Source: Coptis chinensis
Taxonomy: Eukaryota; Streptophyta; Magnoliopsida; Ranunculales; Ranunculaceae
Length of the DNA stretch: 64,000 bases
NCBI GenBank assembly: GCA_015680905.1
Contig: CM027380.1
Coordinates: forward strand, 10,496,001-10,560,000
Direction: 5' to 3'
Each line of letters starts with the position of its first letter. Position 1 is the stretch's first letter. The position numbers and the translations under genes are program-made. The notes beneath the pieces were generated by a model that ran no database searches, was not told the DNA's origin, and saw only the letters and a list, made by a program, of their open reading frames with translations. Below, one piece after another: positions 12,501-23,404 of this stretch.

Positions 12501-13140
12501 GTGATATGGTTTCTTTTTTGACGGGAATTTAGTTGATTTAGACTTAGAAGAACTAGCAAATAAGCGTTACCTTCCACCGGGTTAGCCTTAGCCTTCATTT
12601 TACGAAGTCTCCACATTGAGTTGAAATTTATCCTCCTCGATCCAAGGTTGGCGATCGGATCTTCTAGTGTCATCTCTTTCTTCTTATGTTTGAGACTATT
12701 TTGTACTCCTTCGAGGAAGGGAGTTTCTCAATGATGGAAGCAACACGGAAGCCTTTGCAGATTTTATAACCTTCCTGCAAAATCTCATGAATAATTATTT
12801 AAAGCTCCTCCACTTGAGAAACAATGATTTCCCATCTTCCATCTTGAATTCGAAACTTTCCTACAAGAAAAACACGCATCTTTCGGAGAGCATACTTCTT
12901 ATCAAGTAAACTCCTAATTCGAAGCGATCGTACACCGCAAAGATAAACATCATACAAATCAAGGGAAAGACAATCAAGTATATAATTTCTACATAAGTAG
13001 TCTTTCTTTTCCCATCTCTCCACACCACCGAGCGACCCGTGTTCATCTTCATTTTCATTGTAAAGCGGGTTTCACAATCGAAATCCATTCAACCAATTTC
13101 AGAGTAGTCGATAAAACCGCATTTTCATCCGCCGGTAGCT
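9600..13140 (-). pseudogene. Ty1/copia gag-pol remnant
   Basis: Read on the minus strand, gag of the UBN2 type is seen at about 12359-13090 (NYILDCLS, then SLLDKKY and VVGKF-like VGKFRIQDG, later MTLEDPIANL). The GAG-pre-integrase domain lies at 11763-12032, with the CEVCVESK motif of its zinc-binding pair. Integrase pieces lie at about 11000-11760. Reverse transcriptase lies at about 10180-11000, with a YVDDM catalytic motif near 10400. RNase H follows at 9600-10158 (FSRVIGSLMYLMNCTRPDIA). All are linked only by changes of frame. Confidence 0.88.
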
Positions 13141-13199
13141 TAAAATTTACGCCATCAAAAAAATTCGGGTTTGACGGACTTACCACTAGGTTTTTCCAA

Positions 13200-13589
13200 T
13201 ATTAACAACAAAGCCACAATACTAGATAATAACGGATCGTTATTAGACAATCGTTTTTTGTCTTAATCATCGAGGATTGTGCTCGGCAGCCTTCGTCTCC
13301 CGGGAGAGACCTTAAATCTTTCCCAATTGGGTGGATTTGCATTAGCGGCGTGTGTGGGCACACGCCAAGACTAAGGTTTTCTGGAGCTCCCAAACCAAGG
13401 AGGCCTTGTAAGCACCTCCTTATATCTCTACACTATCCCTCCATAAGGGACACAACCAATATAAACTTAAGAGTCTTAAGTTTAGTAGTAACCAATAATG
13501 GACTAAAGCCCCCCACATTAGAGTGTAGTAGATACAAAAGGTCATGGGTTCAAACCCATGAGGACACAAATTCATTCACATTTCCAACA
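13200..13589 (-). repeat. 5' LTR of the minus-strand copia element (shortened)
   Basis: Matches the left LTR from about 13320 to the terminal TTTCCAACA at 13589. Its inner edge is uncertain: I do not see a clean primer-binding site, and the inner part aligns poorly with the left LTR apart from a shared ATCGAGGATTGT-like phrase. Confidence 0.7.
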
Positions 13590-13594
13590 TATAT

Positions 13595-14847
13595 ATCATA
13601 TCCATTTCCATTTCGACAGTATGTAGTAAAATTTGACTGTGACCTCTGTTTTGTAGTGGATTCTTAATATGCATTGTTTTAAATTAAATAACAGATTGTG
13701 CTAACCATAATGATTTAAGATCTAATTGATATAATGTACAACTTGACCTTTAAACTCGATTAAGTTAAAATCAAGAAATACAAAAAAGAAGTACAGTTTA
13801 TCACTCCAATAGCGCCCAATATAATTAACTCATAATCCACACTTTAAAATTACGAACTATAATCAATTAACTATAGCGACAATCCAATCTGTTGTCTAAA
13901 CTTGGACTTAGAACTTATTATATTTATCCTCAGACCAAAATGTTAATTATACAAAGAACTATATAGGTTTTCATCAACTTACCTGTTTCATTGTCTATTT
14001 AATTCTTTTTTGTTTCTTGGTCGATACTGACTTGAATTTTACCAGAAAAAAAATCTGCAAGTGCTGTTTATTTTAGGCGAAAATTGTCCGTAAAAAGTTC
14101 TTGAAGTATTAAGATTGATGAAAAATTGCTCAATCGCCATCTAATCAACAGGATTCGAGGACCAACTATATTTCTGAAAAGGAAAAATCTGTTCATATGG
14201 ATTGTAAGATTGGTCATGTAACTAACTTGCGTCTGATCGATATCCTTAATTCAACTATGATCCCTCATATACAGCACGTTGAAAGAACACAGGTTTCGCA
14301 CACAGGTGCAATTCAAAGCTGATGTAGCTTAGTAGCTAAGCATGCGTCTAGGCCACAAACTTTCGAGAGTATGGACCCTCTGCATCAAAGACCATGCCGC
14401 CATATGGTGTCTACTTCAGATTGAGCCCCCCAGCAAAACCCACTATAAAAAAGCTGGACCCTGTGCAGCAAAAGACCATATATTATCTTTCATCCAACCC
14501 AAGTAACAGTCCCCAGGGCCAGGGCTCAATTTACCCAACCCCAAATTACAATTTCATGGCAACAAGGCCATCGAGGTGTATTCAAATGATGATTTTTTTT
14601 TTTGTAATGAACCATCATAATAAAACTTAAATTTAAAGGAGTTCACAAACTTCACATTCACAATTTAGAGACACAATACATTTTTGGAGAGGTCCTCATG
14701 TCTTGATACCTAATCTATAGCCCACCTAGCAAGCTCACGGGCCTTCCCATTATTCAACTGAAGACTGGAAGAGTAGTCAAAAGGCAAAACACTCCAATCT
14801 AGTTACTAGTAAAGTAGTAATCTACAAGTTGATTTTTCTAAACTGAA
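13595..14847. other. Intergenic, no supported gene
   Basis: AT-rich sequence. At 14318-14390 a stretch (TGTAGCTTAGTAGCTAAG) resembles a tRNA-type A box, but no good B box or target duplication follows, so I do not call a SINE. The open frame at 14394-14630 has no recognisable content. Confidence 0.5.
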
Positions 14848-15512
14848 GGGCATCTCCAATGGAGAGTGGACATATACACCTCCACCATAAAGGCCACATA
14901 GGTGCCACTAGGATTTTATAACCCATATTACACACTAATAGTTTCTACACCCAAAATGGTATTCAATGCGACAAAGCTAACGAGTTTGTTAAATTGAAAA
15001 AACGTCAGTCAAAGTCCGTCACAAATAGGTTTAACTACAAAGAAAATAAAAGGCACGTCACTCTGAGTAACGTCCATGGTTGATTACAATAGAAAGTCCA
15101 CAAACGCAAGTTTATGTGACACGTGAGATGTACTTAAGTTCAGACGTGTGATGGAGTGTCACCTGAGCAATATATCAACTAATAGAGGCAGGGGCAGATC
15201 TAGGAGTTGGCTGAGCCCTGGATGGCGTCCATGGTTGATTACAATAGAAAGTCCACAAACGCAAGTTTATGTGACACGTGAGATGTACTTAAGTTCAGAC
15301 GTGTGATGGAGTGTCACCCGAGCAATATATCAACTAATAGAGGCAGGGGCAGATCTAGGAGTTGGCTGAGCCCCCCCCAGTGGTGGAGAATCTTGCATCC
15401 TCTCCACCCCCTCTATTAGCTACTAATCACCTACGATATACCACCCCATTTTTGACATTTACGATGCAAACTTTACACTCTATACAGTTTTCACTCACTA
15501 TTGGAGATGCCC
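14848..15512. mobile_element. MITE-like element with GGGCATCTCCAAT ends
   Basis: The left end GGGCATCTCCAATGGAGAGT (14848) is repeated inverted at the right end (ATTGGAGATGCCC, ending 15512), giving 13 matching terminal bases and partial matching further in. There is no coding content. Ends of this kind are common in small non-autonomous plant DNA elements. I could not find a convincing target duplication, so the exact superfamily is open. Confidence 0.6.
15071..15371. repeat. 155-bp tandem duplication
   Basis: The block beginning CGTCCATGGTTGATTACAAT at 15071 starts again at 15226 and continues to about 15371. The two copies appear almost identical, with few base differences (for example ACCTGAGC versus ACCCGAGC), so the duplication is recent. 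Both units end in AGGGGCAGATCTAGGAGTTG-type sequence before GGCTGAGCCC. Confidence 0.9.
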
Positions 15513-16072
15513 TAATACCAGGTTATAAATCTTAATGTCCACTTATACACTTTTTACATAGTGTAATTTTCATAGCAAACCACTCTCAATCCACACATCT
15601 ACTGTACGAAGGTGTCGACAAATGTCCTACACGCATGATTGCATGCATTTGGCATTATCCCGGAGAAAAGAATGCGGAAGTGGCTCTTTCAACTTTCAAC
15701 TGATCATCTAGAAATCGATGGTTCCAACTTCCACTGTTCAATATATTTTCGTTTTCCGAATTTTCTTTTTTTTAAAAAAAAATGATTGCACATTGTTCCG
15801 CATGTTACCCATTTATCTAAGGAAACAGATAAGTTGGTTAGTAGTCGCATTAATAAAAGAGACTTCATTTACAGCAGTAGGAGAGTTCCCAACGACTTCC
15901 ATTTACATGCAAAACGCCAAACTTCTAAAAGTTAAATTCCATTCCTATCCCCAGAAACTGCAAACATGATCAGTTCATGCTTCTTTCCTTCCCTCCATCA
16001 TCTTCACGCAAATCACACTTTCATTTTCCATTTGTAGGGCTAGTGTTTCATACTTCCATTGCAACAATAGTC
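15513..16072. other. Upstream region of the DTM1-like gene
   Basis: No separate gene is seen. A CT-rich leader (CTTCTTTCCTTCCCTCCATC, from about 15979) precedes the start codon at 16073 and may be 5' UTR. Confidence 0.4.
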
Positions 16073-16722
16073 ATGGCGAACGATGCAGTTCTTAGAACTT
16101 GTTTGGTGTGTTTGGGTGCGTTAGTGTTGTTGATTGGACTCTATACTTATTCTTTCAAGAAAATGTTGGTTACTTATGCTTTTGGTCTTCTTGGCATTGC
16201 TGGTGTTTTGTTGCCTGATTGGGAATTCTTTGATCGTGATTTCTCGCAATGGGTTTATCCCATGTCCACTGATGATGCTCAGAAACCCACATCCAATAGG
16301 TAATCTCTTTTAGCCTTTTGTTTAAAAAGTATGAAAGAGTACAAATTTGGATAGGGTTTAGCAAATATAGTCTTAATTTTCAAGAGTCAAGTTAGCATTC
16401 AATATATTCGTACAACAGATTTTACTATGTCGAACAAAATAATCAAACTAACAAATAGAATGAGAGAGAGAGAGAGAAACATCTTTTACCCCTTCACCCA
16501 AGATCACTAATTTAGAAATTAGAATGTGCTAGTAGCGATAAGGGTTTTGCAAAACTCTAATATATCTACTTCAATCTATTTAAGAAAGAATGCAATTACT
16601 GATTATTCTTTCTGAACATTTCTATGTGCAGGTTCAGGATCTACCCTATGAGACTGTTTTTGTACACCACAGTCTACAGCTTCGGTGTATACAAATGGTG
16701 GATGTTTGTGTTTAACTCATAA
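16073..16722 (+). CDS. DTM1: Signal peptidase complex-like protein DTM1
   Basis: Two exons, 16073-16299 and 16632-16722, joined by a GT..AG intron, encode 105 residues. The start is the ATG of MANDAVLRTCL; the open frame extends upstream, but family members start here. The protein is a SPC12/SPCS1-type small ER membrane protein. It has a hydrophobic segment at about residues 7-25, a second at 31-47, the family motif LPDWEFFDRDFSQW near 47-60, and a C-terminal hydrophobic stretch with YKWWMF. Rice DTM1, an ER protein of this family, is needed for tapetum and meiocyte development; the role here is inferred from that similarity. No breaks are seen. About 350 bases of probable 3' UTR and AT-rich spacer separate it from the solo LTR downstream. 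Confidence 0.9.
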
Positions 16723-17073
16723 GCTCACACGCATTTGGAGGATGCAATATGAGATGATTTCAGGGGTAGACTGATACTTGATGCTTACCTCAGAGCCAAT
16801 ACATTTAGAGCATGTCTTCAGTGCGCGAGATGTATGGGCCTTTGGATCAATACTTCTTTATTGAAATACACCCTCACCGCAGTGTGTGAGTGGCCCAGAT
16901 TCATCCTCACTTTCTCTCTCCTGCGCACCCTAGATTTACCCATACGTTTAATGGAAAATTTATATATTTGTCAATGGCTTTATTATCCATTTTAGAGAAT
17001 GCTTTTTCAATGAATGATTGTTTGGTGTTCCAAGTTCCAACATGTTTCTTTTCACTTCACAAGATTAAACAGT
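16723..17073. other. Probable 3' UTR and spacer
   Basis: Follows the DTM1-like stop codon. It holds no recognised gene and ends at the GAAAT target duplication of the solo LTR (17074-17078). Confidence 0.5.
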
Positions 17074-17078
17074 GAAAT

Positions 17079-20012
17079 TATAACACTCTGTGTTTTTTTA
17101 TACGTATTTTTCTATTTAATTAATTAATTTAATTGTTTATTTTAAAAATTCGTCGGATTGGACTCGGAATACGTGGGCTTGGTTTTTTGGGCAGAAGTCG
17201 GTGTTGGGCTTGGGTTTTAGGACCAAGTATATAAACACATCGTTTACAGAGAGAAGGGTTTTGAAGATAATAAAATATAAAAATGAGAGAAAGAAAGGTT
17301 TCTTTGGAGAGGTGGAGCACCGACGATTCGGGCTAGGAAAATTCGTCGAAATACATTAGTTAAGGTGAGTAGCTATTTTGCTATTTCACCGAACTTATGG
17401 TTTTCGTGTATTGATAATCGTTTCATTATCCGTGGTATTGGACTTCGTGCCATCTGTTTTATTAAACTTTATTGAATTTGGATTTGAATTTAAACCGTCC
17501 GAAACTGTGTTAATTGGGTAAAAGTATCAAAGCTTTGAAGAGCAAAGCTTCGAGGAGTGTCAATGGCGGCTCCCCTCGTCCATTTCGCGTGGATCGTTAA
17601 AACCGTTGTGTCTTTGGGGTTAGTGGGATTACCATTGGTGGTGGTTGGAGAGAGATTCGGCGGGTCATTGAATTTGGGTAAAAGCTTGAGCGGCTATTAA
17701 TGGCGACCAAGAAATCATGATGATAATTGTCATTGTTGGTTTTCGTTTTTTTTTATTGTTGATGATGGGGTTGAAGTGTTGTGGTATATTGGGTAGTGTA
17801 GGGCGTATGAGGCTGTCGAATGGGTGCTGGGAAGCTTGGTGGAAGCTCCCAGGACTTGTTAATGGCGTTACTGCCAGTGATATTGGGACTTGGGGTTTAT
17901 GCGTTTTAACAATTGTTTGAGCTATGTTTGGTTATTGGTTGGTTAGTGGTGGTTAAGAGTTGTGTGGGGCTGTCGATTGGAGCTTGGAACAAGCTTTAAT
18001 GGTGGCCAAAACGATTTTAGATCTAGTTTTGGTGATGTTGGGAATGGACGATTTGGTTTTTTTGTTTTCTTTAATGTTGTTGGGTTTCTTGTGAGGATTA
18101 AAATCGGTGGGTTTGTGTAGGGTGGTGTGTGAAGGTTGTGGTGGCCGATTTTGGTGGTGGCTGGTGGAGTGAAGAAGATGAACGATGAATTGATTTTGGG
18201 CTTTGGGCCAAATCGGTTGGGCCAAAACATTAGTTTGGTTGGGCCGGTTTTTAGTTAAGTTGTTATGTGGGCCGAAATCTAATTTAAGTGGTTGGGCCCC
18301 TTTTCTATTTGTTTTGAAATTTATGGACCAATTTAATTTAAAGTTTTCGGGTCGAACTTCGGTTGTGTTTTGGGCTGTTGAAGATTAGTTTTTGGGCCCG
18401 TTTCTAATGTTTGGGGGGGCCAGTCCATTGGACTTAAAATAGATCTAATTGGGTCTTTAAATGTTTAGACTTAGGGTTAAGGTTTGGGTTTGGCCGGTTA
18501 AGGTCCGAACCATGGCCTTAACCATGAGCCCATGAGTCATACACCTTTGACCTTAGTCATGAACCATGGCTATGACCCTGAACCGGTCGAACATAAAAAC
18601 GACAGTTTGACTTTGACAATGACGTGTTGACTTTGACCAGAGTTGACTTTGACCGTTGACCAGAGTTGACTTTTAACTCGGATTATGATTTGGGTTATTA
18701 AGATAGGTCTAGGGCTATTATCATACTTGACTTTAGGCTAAGACCTATATATATACGTGTGTATGTGTATTAACTACTATGTGATTTTGCAGTATTTTAT
18801 GATATGCAACGTTATGACACTAAGACATCCCTGAAATTAATAACGCGTAAATCAAAAATACAGGAATCAAGATACTCATTCGTTCTTTGAAATGATATAT
18901 AAAATAAAGTTCAATAATGCGTAAATAAATTTACCGCACTCTTTTAGAACTCCACGACTCAAGTTTTGGAATTGAGTTTTATGACTGTTGATGTCATATG
19001 TTAGGTGGGCATTTATTGAATGTGCCATAAATGGTCCGTTAGCGTTATATAGGGGTATTCATTGAATGTGCCATGAATGACCCGGGTATTCATGAATGTG
19101 CCATGAATGACCGATTTGATTGTTTGGACCGCCTAGAGAGGAACTAAGGTATTAAGCATTTACTCCGGAGCCATGGTTAGTGGTATTAATTTGATTATGT
19201 GAGTGTTTGGGTTTTCTTTTGAATACCTAATATAATATCTACATATGATATATAGAAGTTCTAACTTTCGCGGGAGGGTAGGACTTAATAACATTTTGTC
19301 TTGAGGGGCCGGTCCTACCCTTATCTGGCCGATGGATATCGGTAAGTTTTAATTCAATGGTTTAGATATTAAAATGAGGTATTATAATGAGTTATATAAT
19401 GGAAGTCTTGCTTGGGAAGAAATTATGCCGGTTAAAATGACGGAACTACATGTCTTCCAAGCTGTGAATGATTGAGTTATGGGATAAAATAAAGGGATTG
19501 TTTGAATAATTAAAGTATGATAATGGTTATATGTGTTTAGTCTACTCATACCAGCAAATTCAATTTGCTGACCCATGTTTGCTTTGTTTTGGCAACGTGG
19601 GTGTGTTCTTGGCCATAGGTGGAAGGCAGTGGAACCGCGGCGTGTGATTTAGATTCTCGCCTGGAGCAATCTGGGAGTTTAAATTATTAGGTCTGATCTT
19701 TTGGAAGGATGTAATAACGTAGGTTATATTTTTTTATATGACATGAGAATACGATATTGGAAATTGTTATTCTTAAAGTTTGTTTATGTTTGTATTGGGA
19801 TGGAAGAAAGTTCTGAATAAAGTGATAGTTGAGGAATTTGGAGATTTTTGTTGTTAAGTTGATCTTGTTGTGATGTGGGTTTTAGGTTTTGATATGTGTT
19901 GTATCACCCCGTCATAGCCTGGGTTTTTAGACAATTGAACATAATGATGTTTGAGATATTTATATTTCAAATATTCATTATTTTTAATTGTTTAGAAATT
20001 CGGGCTGTGACA
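17079..20012 (+). mobile_element. Solo LTR of the Ty3/gypsy chromovirus family
   Basis: This 2934-bp unit matches the LTR at 1669-4671 from its start (TATAACACTCTG) to its end (CGGGCTGTGACA). It has no internal coding region. The five bases GAAAT occur directly before it (17074-17078) and directly after it (20013-20017). This is the signature of an insertion that later lost its interior by LTR-LTR recombination. Open frames inside, such as those at 17943-18230, belong to LTR sequence and are not genes. Confidence 0.93.
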
Positions 20013-20017
20013 GAAAT

Positions 20018-20626
20018 GGTCTTATGATTATTGGTCGGCTCAAGTCATTATAGTTTCTGTTTTCATTTTCACTTATCTAAAAATGAGACCATTCTCACAA
20101 CAGTATGGTTCTCACTTCTCAGAACCTAAAACCTGGCCTGGAACAAACCCTTGACATTCCCATTAACATAACAGTTAACAGACCATGGGAATGCATGGTC
20201 GAGGATCACAGAGAGTCGCAAGTTGGATCGTCTAAAAACTTTTATAGGACAGCATGTGGAAAAAGAACGTCAGAAATACATGCAAATAATGAATAAGAAT
20301 CTGACGTGCATCCTCGAGCTCACACTTTCCATTGCTGCTACACACATAAGAATCGCAGTCTGTCTAAAGGATGGATGCTTGGTGTCAGGAGTATGGATAA
20401 AGGAAATACACATTTGATGTCTTCAACAATTCCAATGACGGATGAGAAAACATAATATATATGAATCAAGGGCACTTGATTGATGTCTTTGACCTCTAAC
20501 AACCAGGACTAGCAAATGCCAGATACATGGAGGTACTATCCACCCATACATTAGAATTCAAATATATGCCCGAAGTGCAGTAGAACAGTAGAACTAGTGA
20601 TACCATTCTTAATGGTATACATTAGG
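20018..20626. other. Intergenic, no gene seen
   Basis: Unremarkable sequence between the solo LTR and the SINE. The open frames at 20105-20417 have no recognisable content. Confidence 0.5.
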
Positions 20627-20641
20627 CTTAATTTAATACTT

Positions 20642-20851
20642 TTTTTTTTGTCTCTAGCCCGATGGCTCTCTCGCCGATGCGCCACCCATCGTAGCAGCAC
20701 TTTGTCTCTAACCCGAAGGCTTGCTGGCCCAAAGGCCCATCACATAATTACACAAGAAATAAATCCCAACCAACACTTGGTGAGATTCGAAATTGCAACC
20801 TCTCCCATGAGGAGAGAGGTACACAACCAATTGAGCGAGAAGCTCTTGTGT
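20642..20851 (-). mobile_element. tRNA-derived SINE with 15-bp target duplication
   Basis: Read on the minus strand, the unit begins near 20851 with a tRNA-like head: an A-box-like GCTCAATTGGTTGTGTACC, then a B-box-like TTTCGAATCTC. The body carries GGGCCTTTGGGCC and GGGTTAGAGAC, and it ends in GGGCTAGAGAC plus an A-tail (the T-run at about 20641-20649). The sequence CTTAATTTAATACTT lies on both sides (20627-20641 and 20852-20866), a clear target-site duplication made by reverse-transcribed insertion. Confidence 0.88.
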
Positions 20852-20867
20852 CTTAATTTAATACTTT

Positions 20868-21347
20868 AATAGCACAGAAATTGGAAACTATCGGTATTTA
20901 GCGTCTACATTCTTGCCTCGGTTTGGCCTTTTCACTCTTTCTGACAAAGCTTAATGTTGTTTGGTGCATCTAATGATCTAAGTATCTCTTCGTATATTTT
21001 GCTCTGGAGTATTATGCTTTCTTTTCTGTTGCCTATTAATTTTCACTTCTTACATTAAAAACTTATCTTTATTGAATGCTTTCTTTTACTCCGGAGTCTT
21101 ATGCTTTCTGTTCTGTTGCTTATTAATTCTCACTTCTTACATTTCAAGAGTTGAATACAAACCTGAGTTAAGGGTATTTGACATTAGACATGAAAATTAC
21201 TACATACATCCCCTTTTAACAGAATAATTCAGATCTCGAGAGAACATGACTACTGATACCGTAACCGGACAACTTGAAGGGCTCTAATATATAGTAATGA
21301 TAAGTACCAAAAAGCAATCTATTCTTACAGAGTGAGGTTGGTCTGGA
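20868..21347. other. Intergenic; 3' flank of the L29 gene
   Basis: Contains a short imperfect direct duplication (TATGCTTTCTTTTCTGTTGC near 21012 and a variant near 21100) and probably the 3' UTR of the L29 gene. No other gene is seen. Confidence 0.45.
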
Positions 21348-22796
21348 TCAAGCAGTCTTCTCGGCTTCCGCTGCTGCTGCTGCTGCTGCTGCTTTCTCCG
21401 CTTGCATTTTCCTGAGAGATTGAGGTGGCCTGACGACAATGCTCTTCTTCCATTGGCGATCAAGCTTCCTTGACAACCTCTTTTTTATACCCTCCTCAAG
21501 TTCCCTTTCCCTTCTTACAGTCAACATTCCAGCAACCTATTTTAAAAATTAAAAGGATTATCAATGTTTTAATTTAAGCATAACCAAATGTTTGCAACAA
21601 TGGAGCTATCATCTATTATTAGAAACTATCAGGTTTTAAAAACAACAAAAGATGCATACTGACAGAGTGACGGAGGACCCTTAAATGAGAGGATAAAATC
21701 GAAAGAAGAATTTTAAACAAATTATTATAATACATCTGAACTACAAGAAATAAGTAAATAGATAGCATACGTGAACTGCGGGGAATTAGTCGCATTATCT
21801 CGGGACACCAAAACAAAAAGAATTCAAGTTTAGATACACCCTATGTCACTGACACAACTACTGAGATGCTCATTGTACTACACATACATTCTTATCAGAA
21901 CAACGAAATACCAGTGTTTTTTGTAATGCTTAAATGCTGTGTTGCTATAGTGAGGCTCTCTCTCTCACTCCTCACTCCCTTTGTACTGTCTCTACGTTTA
22001 TTATATTTCAATAAAATTCACTTATCCAAAAAAAAACAACGAAATACCAACGTTAAGAGCAGCGGCCTTAGTATGGGGTGGCTTGTTACAACCAACTAAT
22101 CCAATTCAGTAAAGGTTTTACTTCTTCTAGGTTTTTCCCAGGAACCAATCTTGCTTAAGTCCTAGGTTGTGGAACTGATTTCTATGTTATCTTGACGTAA
22201 AAGGTTTACCAGCAGAGTTACTCATGACACTAGTGACTTAACCAACGTCAGTTTGTAAACAGAGACAATTTGGGTAAATAATACTTTCTACCTAAATAAT
22301 ATCTCCTCTTTAGTCTATAACGTTGCACATAGGCCAAACCATCCCAATCAACTTCGTCTAGGTTAGTCCTTGGACCCACATTTCCTGCCCACCCCCAAAT
22401 GTGCGGATTATCAGTTCCAACCTTTTCTAACCTTACCAATCACGTAAAATCAACTCGTTTTATTTCTCTCTTAGTCAGTTACTCTAATGGATTTCTATCT
22501 TTTCCCTACATAATATTAACTTGTACTACAAATTGAAAAAGCACAAAAAAACAAGCTATAAAACCAATGAGCAAATGATATAAAAAAAAAAGTTACCCGT
22601 TTACGCATACGACCAAACGAAGCATCAAAAGTTCACCTTTAAGATCAATAATCTCCTCATTTATTTCTTCACTTGTTTTAGCTCGAATTTCCTTCAACTC
22701 TTCTTCTCTCTTTGCCATCATCACTACTGAAGTTATGGAAAGGGGTTTTGAAGATGAAGCAAATATAGTAGCCGTTGGCACGCTGAGACTCAACAT
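21348..22796 (-). CDS. RPL29: Plastid 50S ribosomal protein L29 (uL29c) gene, exon 1 apparently frameshifted
   Basis: Exon 1 (22796-22597) gives a serine-rich transit peptide (MLSLSVPTATIF), then the L29 core start (KREEELKEIRAKTSEEI, DLKGELLMLR). Exon 2 (21536-21348) encodes VAGMLTVRRERELEEGIKKR and a plant-type tail with an eight-alanine run before the stop. L29 sits at the exit-tunnel region of the large subunit. Between LLMLR and FGRMRKR, the family's roughly 13-residue MQKSARNEF-like segment is absent, and FGRMRKR is read in another frame. Exon 1 is 200 nt, two more than a multiple of three, so the splice to exon 2 is out of frame. A 40-nt loss explains both facts. This may be a true mutation, leaving a pseudogene, or an assembly error. 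Confidence 0.85.
21914..22036 (+). mobile_element. 5'-truncated LINE 3' end in the L29 intron
   Basis: About 120 bases ending in a plant-LINE-like tail (TTGTACTGTCTCTACG, then TTTCAATAAAATTC) and an A-run sit between two copies of CAACGAAATACCA (21901-21913 and 22037-22049). The duplication plus terminal A-run are the marks of target-primed insertion of a heavily truncated LINE. It lies in the intron and should not affect the protein. Confidence 0.8.
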
Positions 22797-23404
22797 CTTT
22801 TTTTTCTCAAGAACTGAAGACAGGACAAATAAGAGAGCCCCATTTTTGTAAATTCATTTTTGCGTGGTAGAATTTGAGGAAGTCGCAATACGTCTGGCTC
22901 AGGACTAGTTTCAAACGCAAAACAGATGTTTGTCATTTCTAACAGAACAATTATATGACCTTGGTGCAATGAAAAGGGTGAGCAGATTGAAGAATCAAAG
23001 TTACAGAACCAAAATTTTGCATTTCATACTGAAGTGCATAAGTTCATTAAGCTACTGCAATTGCATTTCTATTTTATCAATAAATATTCCGAACAGTAAA
23101 AAGATTACAGTGTCTGTGAAATCCTCTCTTTCAACACCATTTACAATCCTTTTTCTTATTGTTGAAAAACAAGATAGCAGTGTGTTTCCCACCACCATCC
23201 ACTGTACATGGCAACCACCCTGCAACCTGAAAATACTTTCTTCCACATTGCACCACACCTAATCCACTGGTATTTGAGAGCTCTTCCCACAAGTTATAGA
23301 AAGGGGCAAAAATAGAAACTGAAAGTACAAGAAATGGAGTTTAAAGAGTAGGAGATACCAACCACTCCTTCACTGCAAACTTCACCATCTACCTGATTAT
23401 CTGC
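22797..23404. other. Spacer between L29 promoter and UBP3/4 3' end
   Basis: The two genes are both on the minus strand, so this holds the promoter and 5' UTR of L29 and the 3' UTR of the deubiquitinase. The open frames here lack recognisable content. Confidence 0.5.

Larger units (their letters stand above)
8298..13589 (-). mobile_element. Ty1/copia retrotransposon, dead, with TATAT target duplication
   Basis: The element runs right to left. On the minus strand it begins TGTTGGAAATGTGAATG (5' LTR start at 13589) and ends GATTGATACA (3' LTR end at 8298). The five bases TATAT at 8293-8297 and 13590-13594 flank it, as expected for a copia insertion. Between the LTRs the order gag, integrase, reverse transcriptase, RNase H is that of Ty1/copia. 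Every coding part is broken by stops or frameshifts, so it is an old, inactive copy. Confidence 0.9.

Noticed and set aside
14318-14390. Possible tRNA gene or SINE head with an A-box-like TAGCTTAGTAGC
   Set aside because: No acceptable B box, cloverleaf or flanking duplication was found.
17943-18230. Proline- and asparagine-rich open frames on the minus strand
   Set aside because: Inside the solo LTR; low-complexity translation with no family match.
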